Shown piece after piece: positions 18,601 through 26,469 of a stretch of 64,000 bases of DNA. The translations under genes were made by a program, and so were the position numbers. This stretch comes from JBDZVM01 sp040255675 (GTDB taxonomy: Bacteria; Actinomycetota; Actinomycetes; Acidothermales; Acidothermaceae), in the NCBI GenBank assembly GCA_040255675.1, contig JBDZVM010000008.1, positions 1 to 64,000 of the forward strand, written 5' to 3'. How positions within the stretch are numbered: the stretch's first letter is position 1; each line of letters begins with the position of its first letter. Under the pieces are notes generated by a model. It was not told the origin of the DNA. It saw only the letters and a list, made by a program, of their open reading frames with translations, and made no database searches.

Positions 18601-18758
18601 GCCGAGGTCGTGACGTCGACGTGGTGCACGGCTGGGGTGACTGGTTTCGTTTGGTCGGCGCCGGTGAAAGCGGCCCGCACCCCGCCGAACGGCACGACCG
18701 CCAGCAGCGGAAGAGCGGTAACCATCACGATGCCTGGAACAAGTCGGCGCACGAGCAC
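15612..18758 (-). CDS. Secreted N-acetylmuramoyl-L-alanine amidase (PGRP type) with C-terminal repeats
   Basis: A 1048-residue exported peptidoglycan amidase. GTG start at 18758 with GAGGGGA five bases upstream; the signal peptide is short (MLVRRLVPGIVMVTALPLLA, then more hydrophobic residues). The PGRP/amidase-2 domain spans residues of about 205-400: QWGADE, GFVHHTV and SGHRDADQTSCPG supply the zinc-binding His/His and Cys positions, with GHRD as expected. An FlgD-like Ig segment follows (NGTYRLTLS). The C-terminus holds one degenerate and four good copies of the approximately 100-residue repeat also present in the GH18-like protein. It presumably cuts the bond between muramic acid and L-Ala in wall turnover. 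Confidence 0.92.
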   Translation of the reverse strand: MLVRRLVPGIVMVTALPLLAVVPFGGVRAAFTGADQTKPVTPAVHHVDVTTSASVGGGPVRPFASTPQPTPQSTPRPTQTEQETDHFRMVSATWEKGTLPAGATVQIETRSNGVWGDWHDLDANDAAPDNGSADAIAAAQVNGGEQVSEGVWVSESDAVRLRVSGTDAALPAGLKLTLIDPGTSPADAHPAGTGAVAHASAQQPTIYTRAQWGADESLRSRNPGCGTPDYSSTIKVGFVHHTVTTNNYSPDDVPGLLRAIYADHVFNNGWCDIGYNLVIDKFGRIWEGRYGGIDQPVLGAHTGGFNTDSFGVALLGNYETDAGGTTPSDAMLSALESLLAWKLGMYGRDAMGTTTLTSAGSVYTTYPRGTTVTFNVISGHRDADQTSCPGNAVYDQLPSIRHATALDMLGAALVDPKLVVDMSPGNDPVVISSGMLSPGTWRLDVRDAAGNAVRSYDGSGSSINVSWDRKNSSGALVPNGTYRLTLSSNQNGIDAIPWATNVVLGRSIGGLGQAFATPSRITVQGWTIRDRTASSTSVRVVVGGGFNGTAVADTPRSDVQRTYPGWGLYHGYDVTVPAAPGHRTVCVYGVNDGIPDSQIGCWNVDVPAPAIPATTPTENPFGALDATTVTAPGTLAIRGWAIDPSTRGGIFADVYVDGHGLARLLADDSRPDVGRTFTGYGDRHGFATTLRLAGGTHQVCVYGINAGGGSGNPVMACRSVPLPTGPPRGNVDAVTMTGLGKVLVRGWAYDPDTVDPVRVDVYVDGRGAASMQADGDRPDIARAFPLYGAKHGYQTTLSLGGGTHQVCAYGINLGPASGNTLLGCRSVTLPTGAPFGSYDVATMTAPGQVLVRGWAIDPDTADSVRIDFYVDGRGLTSVQASGSRPDVARLYPLYGDKHGFQTTLSLGGGKHSICAYAINLGPAAVNPLLGCRTVTLPTGSPYGSFDSAVGGAGSVTVRGWTIDPDTAGPIRVDFYVDGRGAASMQADQTRADIGKAFPAYGTDHGFSGTINLGAVKIGAGKHQICAYAINVAGGAPSTRLACLPFTSS

Positions 18759-18882
18759 AAATTCCCCTCGACTGTCGCACGAACCGCCGGCACGCCGTCA
18801 ATGTCGCATTACGAAACATCGCCAGCGGTGATCGTTTTGAAAAGCAAGATGCCGGGGCTACTGTGCCTGACAGATCGGGTGA

Positions 18883-18911
18883 TTTACAGGCGACTCGCCA
18901 AAAATGGTCAA
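18883..18911 (-). promoter_or_regulatory. Candidate promoter for the amidase gene
   Basis: On the minus strand TTGACC (18911-18906) and TGTAAA (18888-18883) are 17 bases apart, about 125 bases before the amidase start. The -35 element lies within a perfect tandem repeat of the 10-mer CAAAAATGGT (plus strand, about 18899-18918). The remainder of 18759-18982 is a leader with no riboswitch I can recognise. Confidence 0.4.
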
Positions 18912-18982
18912 AAATGGTGCCGTTGTTGACTGCTTTTTCACCCGAACCGATGCAGGGCTTAACGCCGCGGAATGACGTGCCG

Positions 18983-19925
18983 CTAGTCCTGCGCGGAAAG
19001 CTGATCGCCCACGGCAGCGAACGCGGCATGCAATGCCTCACGCCAGGGCCGAAGGGCCGGCAATCCCGCCTCGCGCCAGCGCCGGTTGCCGAGCACCGAG
19101 TACGCCGGACGAGGTGCTGGACGCGGGAATTTGTCGGTAGTTGTGGGCAGCACGCGCGCCGGATCGGCGCCGAGCTCTTCGAAAATCGCCTTAGTGAAGC
19201 CGTACCAGGTGGTGTCGCCACTGTTCGTGCAGTGGTAGATGCCGCCGGGCGCGTTCGCCCGCACGAGGGCGATGAGACCGGCGGCGAGGTCGTGCGACCA
19301 CGTCGGCGAACCGCGTTGGTCGTCAACCACCGAAACCGTCTCACGTTCGCGTTCGAGCCGAGCCATCGTCTTCACGAAATTCCGGCCGTTCACGCCATAG
19401 ACCCACGCGGTGCGCACGACGTAAGCCTCCGGCGCCACCGCCAAGACCGCCTGCTCGCCAGCGGCCTTGCTTCGGCCGTAAGCCGATCTCGGCGCGGTCG
19501 CGGTGGCTTCGTCGTAGGGCGCCGACGCGTCACCCGCGAACACGTAGTCGGTCGAGACGTGCACGAAGCGTGCCCCGCGCGCCGTCGCCGCCTTCGCCAG
19601 GATTTCAGGAGCGTGCGCGTTCACGGCGAAGGCAGAAGCTTCGTCGGTCTCGGCCGCGTCGACGGCGTTGTACGCCGACGCGTTCACGATCACGTCAGGT
19701 CGGACGGCGTCGACCGCGCCCGCCACGGCGGCGGCATCGGTGACGTCGAGCTCAGCCCGGGTGAGGCCTGTCACGNNNNNNNNNNNNNNNNNNNNNNNNN
19801 NNNNNNNNNNNNNNNNNNNNNNNNNNNNNNNNNNNNNNNNNNNNNNNNNNNNNNNNNNNNNNNNNNNNNNNNNNNAGGTCGGTGCCGAGCTGCCCGCCCG
19901 CTCCGACCACCAGCCACCGCGTCAC
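18983..19925 (-). CDS. rmlD: dTDP-4-dehydrorhamnose reductase (interrupted by an assembly gap)
   Basis: The last step of dTDP-L-rhamnose synthesis, NADPH-dependent reduction of the 4-keto sugar. The GTG start at 19925 overlaps the rmlB stop in a GTGA tetranucleotide; the N-terminal Rossmann motif reads WLVVGAGGQLGTD and then enters 100 N. After the gap the protein resumes VTGLTRAELDVTD, with VIVNASAYNAVDAAE, FVHVSTDYVF and the YGRSKAAGE active-site Tyr/Lys. Compared with the usual family layout only about 10-15 residues are missing, so the real gap is probably tens of bases rather than 100; with exactly 100 N the two parts are out of frame. Confidence 0.93.
19776..19875. other. Assembly gap (100 N) inside rmlD
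   Basis: Exactly 100 unknown bases. The flanks are the two parts of one reading frame (rmlD), so the number is a placeholder. Frame continuity requires a length divisible by three. Confidence 0.98.
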
Positions 19926-20908
19926 TTGGCGAGTGCCGCCTTCTCTTTCAGCGGCCGCCACCACGCCTCGTTGTCGCGGTACCACTGGATCGTTCGCGCC
20001 AGGCCGTCGTCGAACGTCGTCAGCGGCTGGTAGCCCATGGCGCGCAGCTTCGCGTCGTCGAGGGAGTAACGACGGTCGTGGTTCTTGCGGTCTTCGACGT
20101 AGTCGACGCTTCCCCAGTCGGCGCCGCAGGCGTCGAGCAGCTTTTGCGTGAGCTCTTTGTTGGTGAGTTCGAGCCCGCCGCCGATGTTGTAAAACTGCCC
20201 CGGCTCGCCTTTTTCGACCACGAGCTGGATGCCGCGGCAGTGGTCGTCGACGTGCAGCCAGTCGCGAATGTTGAGGCCGTCGCCGTACAGGGGCACCTTC
20301 AAGCCGTCGATGAGGTTGGTGACGAACAGCGGGATGACCTTCTCGGGAAACTGATAAGGCCCGTAGTTGTTGGTACAGCGGGTGACCGAAATGTTCAAAC
20401 CATACGTGCCCGCGTAGGCGCGGGCCAGCAGATCGGCGCCCGCTTTGCTTGCGGAATAAGGGGAATTCGGCTCGAGGATGTGGTCTTCCTGCCACGATCC
20501 TTCAGGAATGGTGCCGTAGACCTCGTCGGTCGAGACGTGCACCACCCGCGGGGTGCCGGCCTTCACGCAGGCGTCGAAGAGTGTCTGCGCGCCCAGCACG
20601 TTGGTGACGACAAACTCGGCGGCCCCGAAGATCGAGCGGTCGACGTGCGACTCGGCGGCGAAGTTGACGACCACGTCGTGGCCGGGCAGCACCTTTGCGA
20701 GGTGCGCGGCGTCGCAGATGTCGCCCCGCACGAAGCGGTAGCGGGCGCTTTCCGCGATCGGCGCGAGGTTGGCGAGGTTGCCGGCGTAGGTGAGCTTGTC
20801 GTAGACCGTCACCTCAGCGTCGGCGAACGCCGGGTACCCGCCGGTGAGCATGGTGCGCACGTAATGCGAGCCGATGAATCCGGCCGCGCCGGTGACGAGC
20901 ACGCGCAT
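19922..20908 (-). CDS. rmlB: dTDP-glucose 4,6-dehydratase
   Basis: Converts dTDP-glucose to dTDP-4-keto-6-deoxyglucose, the second step to dTDP-L-rhamnose. The NAD-binding GAAGFIGSHYVR motif is at the start; VVNFAAESHVDRSI, VSTDEVYG and YSASKAGAD (catalytic Tyr/Lys) follow, and TRCTNNYGPYQFPEK and RDWLHVDDH are typical of RmlB. At 328 residues it has the normal length. It overlaps rmlD by four bases. rmlA and rmlC are not in this window and must lie elsewhere. Confidence 0.96.
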   Translation of the reverse strand: MRVLVTGAAGFIGSHYVRTMLTGGYPAFADAEVTVYDKLTYAGNLANLAPIAESARYRFVRGDICDAAHLAKVLPGHDVVVNFAAESHVDRSIFGAAEFVVTNVLGAQTLFDACVKAGTPRVVHVSTDEVYGTIPEGSWQEDHILEPNSPYSASKAGADLLARAYAGTYGLNISVTRCTNNYGPYQFPEKVIPLFVTNLIDGLKVPLYGDGLNIRDWLHVDDHCRGIQLVVEKGEPGQFYNIGGGLELTNKELTQKLLDACGADWGSVDYVEDRKNHDRRYSLDDAKLRAMGYQPLTTFDDGLARTIQWYRDNEAWWRPLKEKAALAK

Positions 20909-20982
20909 AGACGTTCCGTTTCGAATCGGGGTCGGGGGCTGGGCTCATTCTGCCAGCCATGCCACGCCGGTCGAGCCGTGCG

Positions 20983-23142
20983 TTACGGCACGCTCTTAAG
21001 CTGGCCGAGGTACATCGAGTAGCCGAGCGGCGTGAGCGAATCCGGCCTGGTGACCAGCGTGTGGCCGACCTCGTGCGTCGAGAGCTGCGCGGTCGGGGTC
21101 GCGGGCCAGGCCACCGTGCCCGGCACTCCTGCTTCGTCGCGCTGGCCATCGACCAAAATCATCAGCCGCCCGCCCTCGCCCCGCACGCGGTCGAAAATCC
21201 GGGCTAGCGAGGCTTGGTTGTCGCGCCCGTCGAGATAGCCGGTGCCGACCCCGCACATGATGCGAAGCGTGCCGGGCCAGGTGCTCGAAGCCGCGTTGCC
21301 GAAGGTCAACACCGCGTCGCCCGGACGCAACTGGTCGCACACCTTGTTCACCAGCGCCACCTCGCCCTGCTCGGTCTGCGACGTGAACACGTGCCGGCTC
21401 CCCCACCACGTCGGCAACACGACGACGATCACCGCCGCGGCCACCACCATGGCCTGAATGAACCGGACGGCGGAAAGCTCCCACACCGGCACGCGCGCGG
21501 CCCTCCGCGCCACGACCGCCACGATCATGAAGGCGAGCAGGACGACGCCGGGCAGCACGACCGGCACGAACCTGCGGTCGGCCCAGGGGTGGTCGGGGGT
21601 GATGCTCGGGCGCAGCAGCACGGCCGCGCTCATGCCGACGAACACCAAAAACGCCGGCATCCAGCGCAGCTCGCGGCCGCGGCTGAGCTGGTAAGCGAGG
21701 TAGATAGCGCCGGCCAGCGCGAGCCCGAGGGTCGCCCAGCCGAAGTACCACGACAACCACCGGGTGGCGTTCTCGTAGTACGAGCGCGTCGGGTCGAGCG
21801 GCATGCCAAGGTACTGCTGCACTTGGGCGACGTAACCGGCGCCACCCGAGTGTGGGTCGGATCGCATCGTCATCAAATGTGGGCGGAGGAAGAAGAACAT
21901 CCCGCCGACAAACACCGTTGTCGCGGCAATCGCCGTCCACCGGCGGCTGACCGGCTGGTCGAGATGTTTGCGCCGCCAGCGCCAACGCCACCGAACCGCG
22001 ATGATCGTGGCTGGGATCACCACGACGAATCCGGCAATCGCCATGACCAAGTCGCCGCCGACGTGCTTGGCGTACGGCAGGGTAAGGAAAACGCAGTCGA
22101 GCGCCCCGACGAGCAGCCCCGCGCCGAGGCCGTACGACAGGTAGCGCCATTCGCGCAGCCGATGCAGCGCCAGCCACCCGACAAAGGGAATCAACGGCAA
22201 CAGGTCGGCGATGGCATCGATGCGCACTACCGACACGAGCCCGAGCACGAGACCGGCGACGATGAGCCCGATCCGGCGAGTGCGCACGGTTTCGTCGACA
22301 ACGACGCTCGCCGCGGCGGCCCCGCGTTTCGCCAGCAACCGGCCGATAGCGAGCGCGTCGACGAGCAGCACGAGTCCGCCGATCAAGAGCAGCTGGGCTG
22401 CCGGCTCGCTGTAGGTGGAGCGCATCACGTTCAGTTGAGGTTGCACGAGTGCCAACGTCAGGACGGCGAGCGGCGCCCACCTCGGGCCCACGAGTCGAGC
22501 CGCCAGCCCGGCGAAGGCCAACAGCGCGAACGCGCCGATGAACGCGTTGCTGTGCAAGATGCCGCTGATACCGGCGATCCACCCGCCCACCGACATCAGC
22601 ACCGGCGCACCCGTCATGAACTGCGGGATGATGTGCGATCCCTCTTTGTAAAACCCTTGCGACGCCAGCACTAGGTTCGGGTCGGTGCCGCCAAACGACG
22701 CGGCATGCGACGGCATGTGAATCGTGCCGTGGTTGGCGAGCCAGTACGAACTCATCGAGTACGAGCCGGGATCGCGGCGCACCAGCACATCGCCCGCGCT
22801 CGTGGCGAACGCCAAGACGAAGAAGCCGAGGACGACGGCCAGCACCCCGACGCCGACCCACCATGGAATGTGGCCGAACGCCTTTGCTTGTGCTCGGGCG
22901 ACCCGCGCGGCGGGTCGCCCGAGCACGACAGCCACGAAAATTCCTAACACGATCGCGGGCGCCGGCCGGTAGATGTGCAAGGCCACCAGGAACAGGCCCG
23001 CCAGCAACCAGGCGACCCCGACCACCGCGGGCATCACGGCCCCATAGGCAAGCACCCGCGATGTCCAAGAACTCGACCGCCCGGCCGTGCGCGACGAAGC
23101 TTCGATGCGCGCGGGCGCGGCATCTTCACGGTCGAGAGTCAC
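20983..23142 (-). CDS. Large polytopic membrane protein, GT-C glycosyltransferase-like
   Basis: A 719-residue protein with roughly a dozen hydrophobic helices and an extracytoplasmic loop after the second or third helix carrying VLVRRDPGSYSM, followed by a long C-terminal soluble part. The acidic-residue loop early in the protein resembles GT-C enzymes that use polyprenyl-phosphate sugars, but I cannot assign a named family. It overlaps the end of the DUF2079 gene by 17 bases and sits upstream of rmlB, so a role in building a rhamnose-containing wall polymer is plausible, though unproven. Confidence 0.7.
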   Translation of the reverse strand: MTLDREDAAPARIEASSRTAGRSSSWTSRVLAYGAVMPAVVGVAWLLAGLFLVALHIYRPAPAIVLGIFVAVVLGRPAARVARAQAKAFGHIPWWVGVGVLAVVLGFFVLAFATSAGDVLVRRDPGSYSMSSYWLANHGTIHMPSHAASFGGTDPNLVLASQGFYKEGSHIIPQFMTGAPVLMSVGGWIAGISGILHSNAFIGAFALLAFAGLAARLVGPRWAPLAVLTLALVQPQLNVMRSTYSEPAAQLLLIGGLVLLVDALAIGRLLAKRGAAAASVVVDETVRTRRIGLIVAGLVLGLVSVVRIDAIADLLPLIPFVGWLALHRLREWRYLSYGLGAGLLVGALDCVFLTLPYAKHVGGDLVMAIAGFVVVIPATIIAVRWRWRWRRKHLDQPVSRRWTAIAATTVFVGGMFFFLRPHLMTMRSDPHSGGAGYVAQVQQYLGMPLDPTRSYYENATRWLSWYFGWATLGLALAGAIYLAYQLSRGRELRWMPAFLVFVGMSAAVLLRPSITPDHPWADRRFVPVVLPGVVLLAFMIVAVVARRAARVPVWELSAVRFIQAMVVAAAVIVVVLPTWWGSRHVFTSQTEQGEVALVNKVCDQLRPGDAVLTFGNAASSTWPGTLRIMCGVGTGYLDGRDNQASLARIFDRVRGEGGRLMILVDGQRDEAGVPGTVAWPATPTAQLSTHEVGHTLVTRPDSLTPLGYSMYLGQLKSVP

Positions 23143-24622
23143 GGTGCTCCTGTCCTGTCGCCTGCTTAGCGCCGGCCGCTGGCGGCGCGCGGTAGAACAC
23201 GCTCACGCCAAGCCGCGAAAACACTTGCCGGTAACCGTGAGCGCGCAGCCAGCCGGGTCGGCTTAGCTGCTCACCTACGGTAAGCGGAAAGTTGTGGTGA
23301 TCCTCGTCGAGGATCACCCAGGGCGCGTTACGCGGCGTCGCGTCGAGCAGCATCACGTGATCGCGATCGACTAAATGGGGCGCCAACCGGTCGCTCGCCT
23401 CCACCGTCGTCCGGGCCGGGACCGCGTCGACCGCGGCTTGCTGAGCGGCGTCGTACGGCGTGCGGTGCCACCACCACGACTGCGCGAGGTCACCGAACGG
23501 CATCAGCGTGCACGACCACACCGCCACCCCCAAGACGCCAGCCGCGTACATCGGCGCCAGTACGCGAGCCGGCCGTCGTCCGCGCGAACCTATCTTTCCG
23601 ACGGTGTCGACCGCGGCGAGCGTGAGCACGGGCATCAACACGGCGGCGTAGTGCGAACTCAGCCGGTAGTTGTCGGGATTCGTCGAAAGCAGCAATTCGG
23701 CGAGATTCGGGACGGCGAGAAGCACCAGCGGCGAACCGAGACTCGCCAATCCGAGAGGCAAGAAGAACCAGCGCAGCAGCATAATTTTGCCTTCAGGCGA
23801 CGTCGCGAGATGTAACGTCGCGACCGGGTGGCTGACGACGTGCCACAACGCCGCCGCCGGATTAGCGCCGAGCGAAGCGTAATAACTCCAGTAATAGTCG
23901 GCCCTTCCGCCCGCCGCGGGAATCAGCACCTTCGTTGTTATGACCGTCGCCGCGATCCCGACGACCGCAATAATTCCGGCCAGCTTCCATCGTTTCGTGC
24001 GCAACCCCACGACGAAACCGAACATCGCGACGACGAGGCCGAAGTCCTCTTTCACGAAGAGCAAGGCGCCTGCGGCGACGAGTGCGGTGCGCAGCTTTCC
24101 GGCGTCCAGTCGGTCGATCGCGATTGCCAGCAACGGCACGGCGAAGGCAATCTCATGGAAGTCATTCGCGATGGCGGTTTGCAGTCCCCACGACAACGCG
24201 TACGCCCCCGCTATCGCGTACGCGGCCACCCGGCCGAGCCGGCGTGCCGTGAAGAGCCAGACGAACGGCACGGACGCCGCGAACAGCAAGCCCTGGACGA
24301 CGAGCAGCGTCGACACGTGCGGAAACGCGCGGTAGGCCGGCGCGACAAGGGAAATGATCGGCGAGAAATGATCGCCTAGCACGGAGAAATTCGGGCCGAA
24401 ACCGTTGTGCACGCCCTTCATGAGCGACACCGGCGCGTGCAGGTCGGCGTAACCGCTGACGGCCTGCGCCTCGATACCAAGGTCATACGCATGCGTCTGA
24501 AAGTTTCGCTGCTGTCCGAACTCGACGATCGAGAAGAACGCCGCCACCGTTGCCGTCAGCGCCGCGGCGAGCGCCACGTCACGGCGGTTGCGTGCGCGGG
24601 CACGGTCTGGCCTAGCCGCCAC
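23126..24622 (-). CDS. DUF2079-family membrane protein
   Basis: A 498-residue membrane protein with about ten helices. Hallmarks of DUF2079 are visible: FQTHAYDLGI at the first extracytoplasmic loop, GDHFSPIISL, NDFHEIAFAVPLLA and LFVKEDFGL. These proteins belong to the GT-C superfamily, and their biochemical role is unknown. GTG start at 24622, 193 bases from the divergent LCP gene. It is translationally linked to the next membrane protein by the 17-base overlap. Confidence 0.88.
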   Translation of the reverse strand: MAARPDRARARNRRDVALAAALTATVAAFFSIVEFGQQRNFQTHAYDLGIEAQAVSGYADLHAPVSLMKGVHNGFGPNFSVLGDHFSPIISLVAPAYRAFPHVSTLLVVQGLLFAASVPFVWLFTARRLGRVAAYAIAGAYALSWGLQTAIANDFHEIAFAVPLLAIAIDRLDAGKLRTALVAAGALLFVKEDFGLVVAMFGFVVGLRTKRWKLAGIIAVVGIAATVITTKVLIPAAGGRADYYWSYYASLGANPAAALWHVVSHPVATLHLATSPEGKIMLLRWFFLPLGLASLGSPLVLLAVPNLAELLLSTNPDNYRLSSHYAAVLMPVLTLAAVDTVGKIGSRGRRPARVLAPMYAAGVLGVAVWSCTLMPFGDLAQSWWWHRTPYDAAQQAAVDAVPARTTVEASDRLAPHLVDRDHVMLLDATPRNAPWVILDEDHHNFPLTVGEQLSRPGWLRAHGYRQVFSRLGVSVFYRAPPAAGAKQATGQEHRDSRP

Positions 24623-24815
24623 GGTGACCTCGTTGCCCGCTCGGCGTCCGCTATGCGCTGACGCCGCGTCGATCCGCGGTTGGGCGCCGCCCGCGCGTTA
24701 GCCTGGCGTGACCCACAGCACGCCGATCTTCGCAACCTCCCAGGCTCCCCGAGCGTCGTTCGTAGCGAGCCTTGGGTATGCCGAAGGTGATCTAGCCGAC
24801 CGAGCCAGGAGACCC

Positions 24816-26300
24816 GTGTCAGACTTGCCGCCCGAGCTGAACCCGCGTGGCGCCGCGCCGCTGCCGCCCGAGCTGAACCCTCGCGGCACGAAGCCCCACC
24901 GCAAGCCGGACGACGGCACGCGCCGCCGGGGCTGGCGGCGTCCGCTGGGCATCACGGCGATCGCGCTGGCGGTGATCGTCGTCTTGGGCAGCGGCGTGCT
25001 CTACACCCGGTATCTGCACTACGACCACAACCTCACCAAAGCCGCGGGCGTGTTGAAGCCGGGCGGGGCCGAGGCGACGGGCGGCGCCGAGAACGTGCTG
25101 CTCGTGGGCTCCGACGATCGGCAGGGCGAAGGCGACTCGTTCGCCCAGGCACCCAAGGGTCAGGAGCAGATCTACGGACATCGGTCCGACACAGTGATCC
25201 TCGCGCACCTGGCGAAAGGGCATCAAAAGGCGACGCTTGTCTCGCTCCCGCGCGATTCGTGGGTCACGATCCCGGCCTACACCGACTCGAAAGGCGTTTC
25301 GCACCCGGCGCACGAAGACAAGCTGAACGCGGCTTTCTCACTCGGTGGCGCGCCGCTGCTCGTCGACACCGTGCAAGAACTCACCGGCGTTCACGTCGAC
25401 CACTACGTCGAAATCGACTTCGCCGGCTTTCAAAACATGGTGAACGCGCTCGGCGGCGTCGACGTGTGCTTGACGAAGCCAGCGCACGACGTCAACACCG
25501 GCATCAACTTGGCCGCGGGCAATCACCATCTGAACGGTGTCGAGGCCCTCGCGTTTGTGCGCCAGCGCTACGGGCTCGCGCTCGGCGACATCGACCGCAT
25601 CAAGCGTCAGCAAGCATTTCTCGCCTCCATGATGCGCAAGGTCGAAAGCGCGGGCACGTTGGCAAACCCCTTGAAACTCAACGCCTTCATCGACGCGGTC
25701 ACGAAATCGGTGACGGTCGACTCCGGCACCAGCGCCGCCGACCTCGGCAAGCTCGCGCTCAAGCTGAAGGGCCTATCCACTGGCAACGTCGTGTTGACGA
25801 CGCTGCCGCTTTCCGGATTCGCCAAGAAGGGCACCCAAGACGTCGACATCGTCGACGAGGCCAAGGCAAAGGCGCTCTTCGACTCGTTGATGCACGAAGA
25901 ATCACCGGCGGGCGCGCCATCGTCCGCCACGCCGGCCGTGCCACCGAGTCCCGTACACGTGGCGGTATTCAACGGCGCGGGCATCAACGGGCTCGCGGCA
26001 CGCGCGTCGTCCGACCTTTCGAAGCTCGGCTTCGTGATCGACGGCACGCCTGGCAACCGCGGCACGGGCGCAACGGCAACGGTGGTGAACTACGCCCCTT
26101 CACAGGCGGCCGCGGCTCAAACGCTCGCCGCGGCCGTTCCGGGGGCGACGCTGCACGAAGACGCAGGCCTTGGTGGCACGCTCGAACTGGTGCTCGGGTC
26201 GTCGTACCACGGCGTTGCCGGGGCGGCGCCGAGCGGCGCGCCGTCGACCGCAACACCAGCAAACGCCACCACGGCGGCCAACGACACGTGCACGGCGTGA
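24816..26300 (+). CDS. LytR-CpsA-Psr (LCP) family glycopolymer ligase with LytR_C domain, copy 1
   Basis: LCP enzymes move polyprenyl-linked glycopolymers onto peptidoglycan. GTG start at 24816 with AGGAG four bases upstream; the frame is open further upstream but without support. A cytoplasmic leader contains a tandem PPELNPRG octapeptide, then one membrane helix (residues of about 45-65). The extracytoplasmic LCP domain shows ENVLLVGSDDR, RSDTVILAHL, SLPRDSWV and NALGGVDVC, including the conserved arginines and aspartates. A LytR_C domain (VAVFNGAGINGLA) lies near residue 380, ending in a Thr/Ala-rich tail. It is likely the ligase for the polymer made by the surrounding genes. Confidence 0.93.
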   Translation: MSDLPPELNPRGAAPLPPELNPRGTKPHRKPDDGTRRRGWRRPLGITAIALAVIVVLGSGVLYTRYLHYDHNLTKAAGVLKPGGAEATGGAENVLLVGSDDRQGEGDSFAQAPKGQEQIYGHRSDTVILAHLAKGHQKATLVSLPRDSWVTIPAYTDSKGVSHPAHEDKLNAAFSLGGAPLLVDTVQELTGVHVDHYVEIDFAGFQNMVNALGGVDVCLTKPAHDVNTGINLAAGNHHLNGVEALAFVRQRYGLALGDIDRIKRQQAFLASMMRKVESAGTLANPLKLNAFIDAVTKSVTVDSGTSAADLGKLALKLKGLSTGNVVLTTLPLSGFAKKGTQDVDIVDEAKAKALFDSLMHEESPAGAPSSATPAVPPSPVHVAVFNGAGINGLAARASSDLSKLGFVIDGTPGNRGTGATATVVNYAPSQAAAAQTLAAAVPGATLHEDAGLGGTLELVLGSSYHGVAGAAPSGAPSTATPANATTAANDTCTA

Positions 26301-26469
26301 CGGCCCGGAACCTCGGTCTCGATCACCTCGTTACCATGACTGCGGATGACAGACGGTCGCGCGACGCGACGAATGCAACCTTCGATCGCTCGGCGCCGTC
26401 TGTGTAGTCGTCTGTATAAGGGTCAACACGCCGATCACGCCGACCGTCGACGATCAGGAGCACCGGTAG

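Noticed and set aside
18759..18982. c-di-AMP (ydaO-type) riboswitch before the amidase gene
   Set aside because: These riboswitches precede wall-hydrolase genes in actinobacteria, so I looked for the conserved blocks here and before the KimA-like gene (50669-50834). None could be recognised by eye.
19776..19875. rmlD as a broken gene or frameshifted pseudogene
   Set aside because: The break is an N-run of placeholder length; both halves carry the correct motifs and the frame can be restored by a gap length divisible by three.
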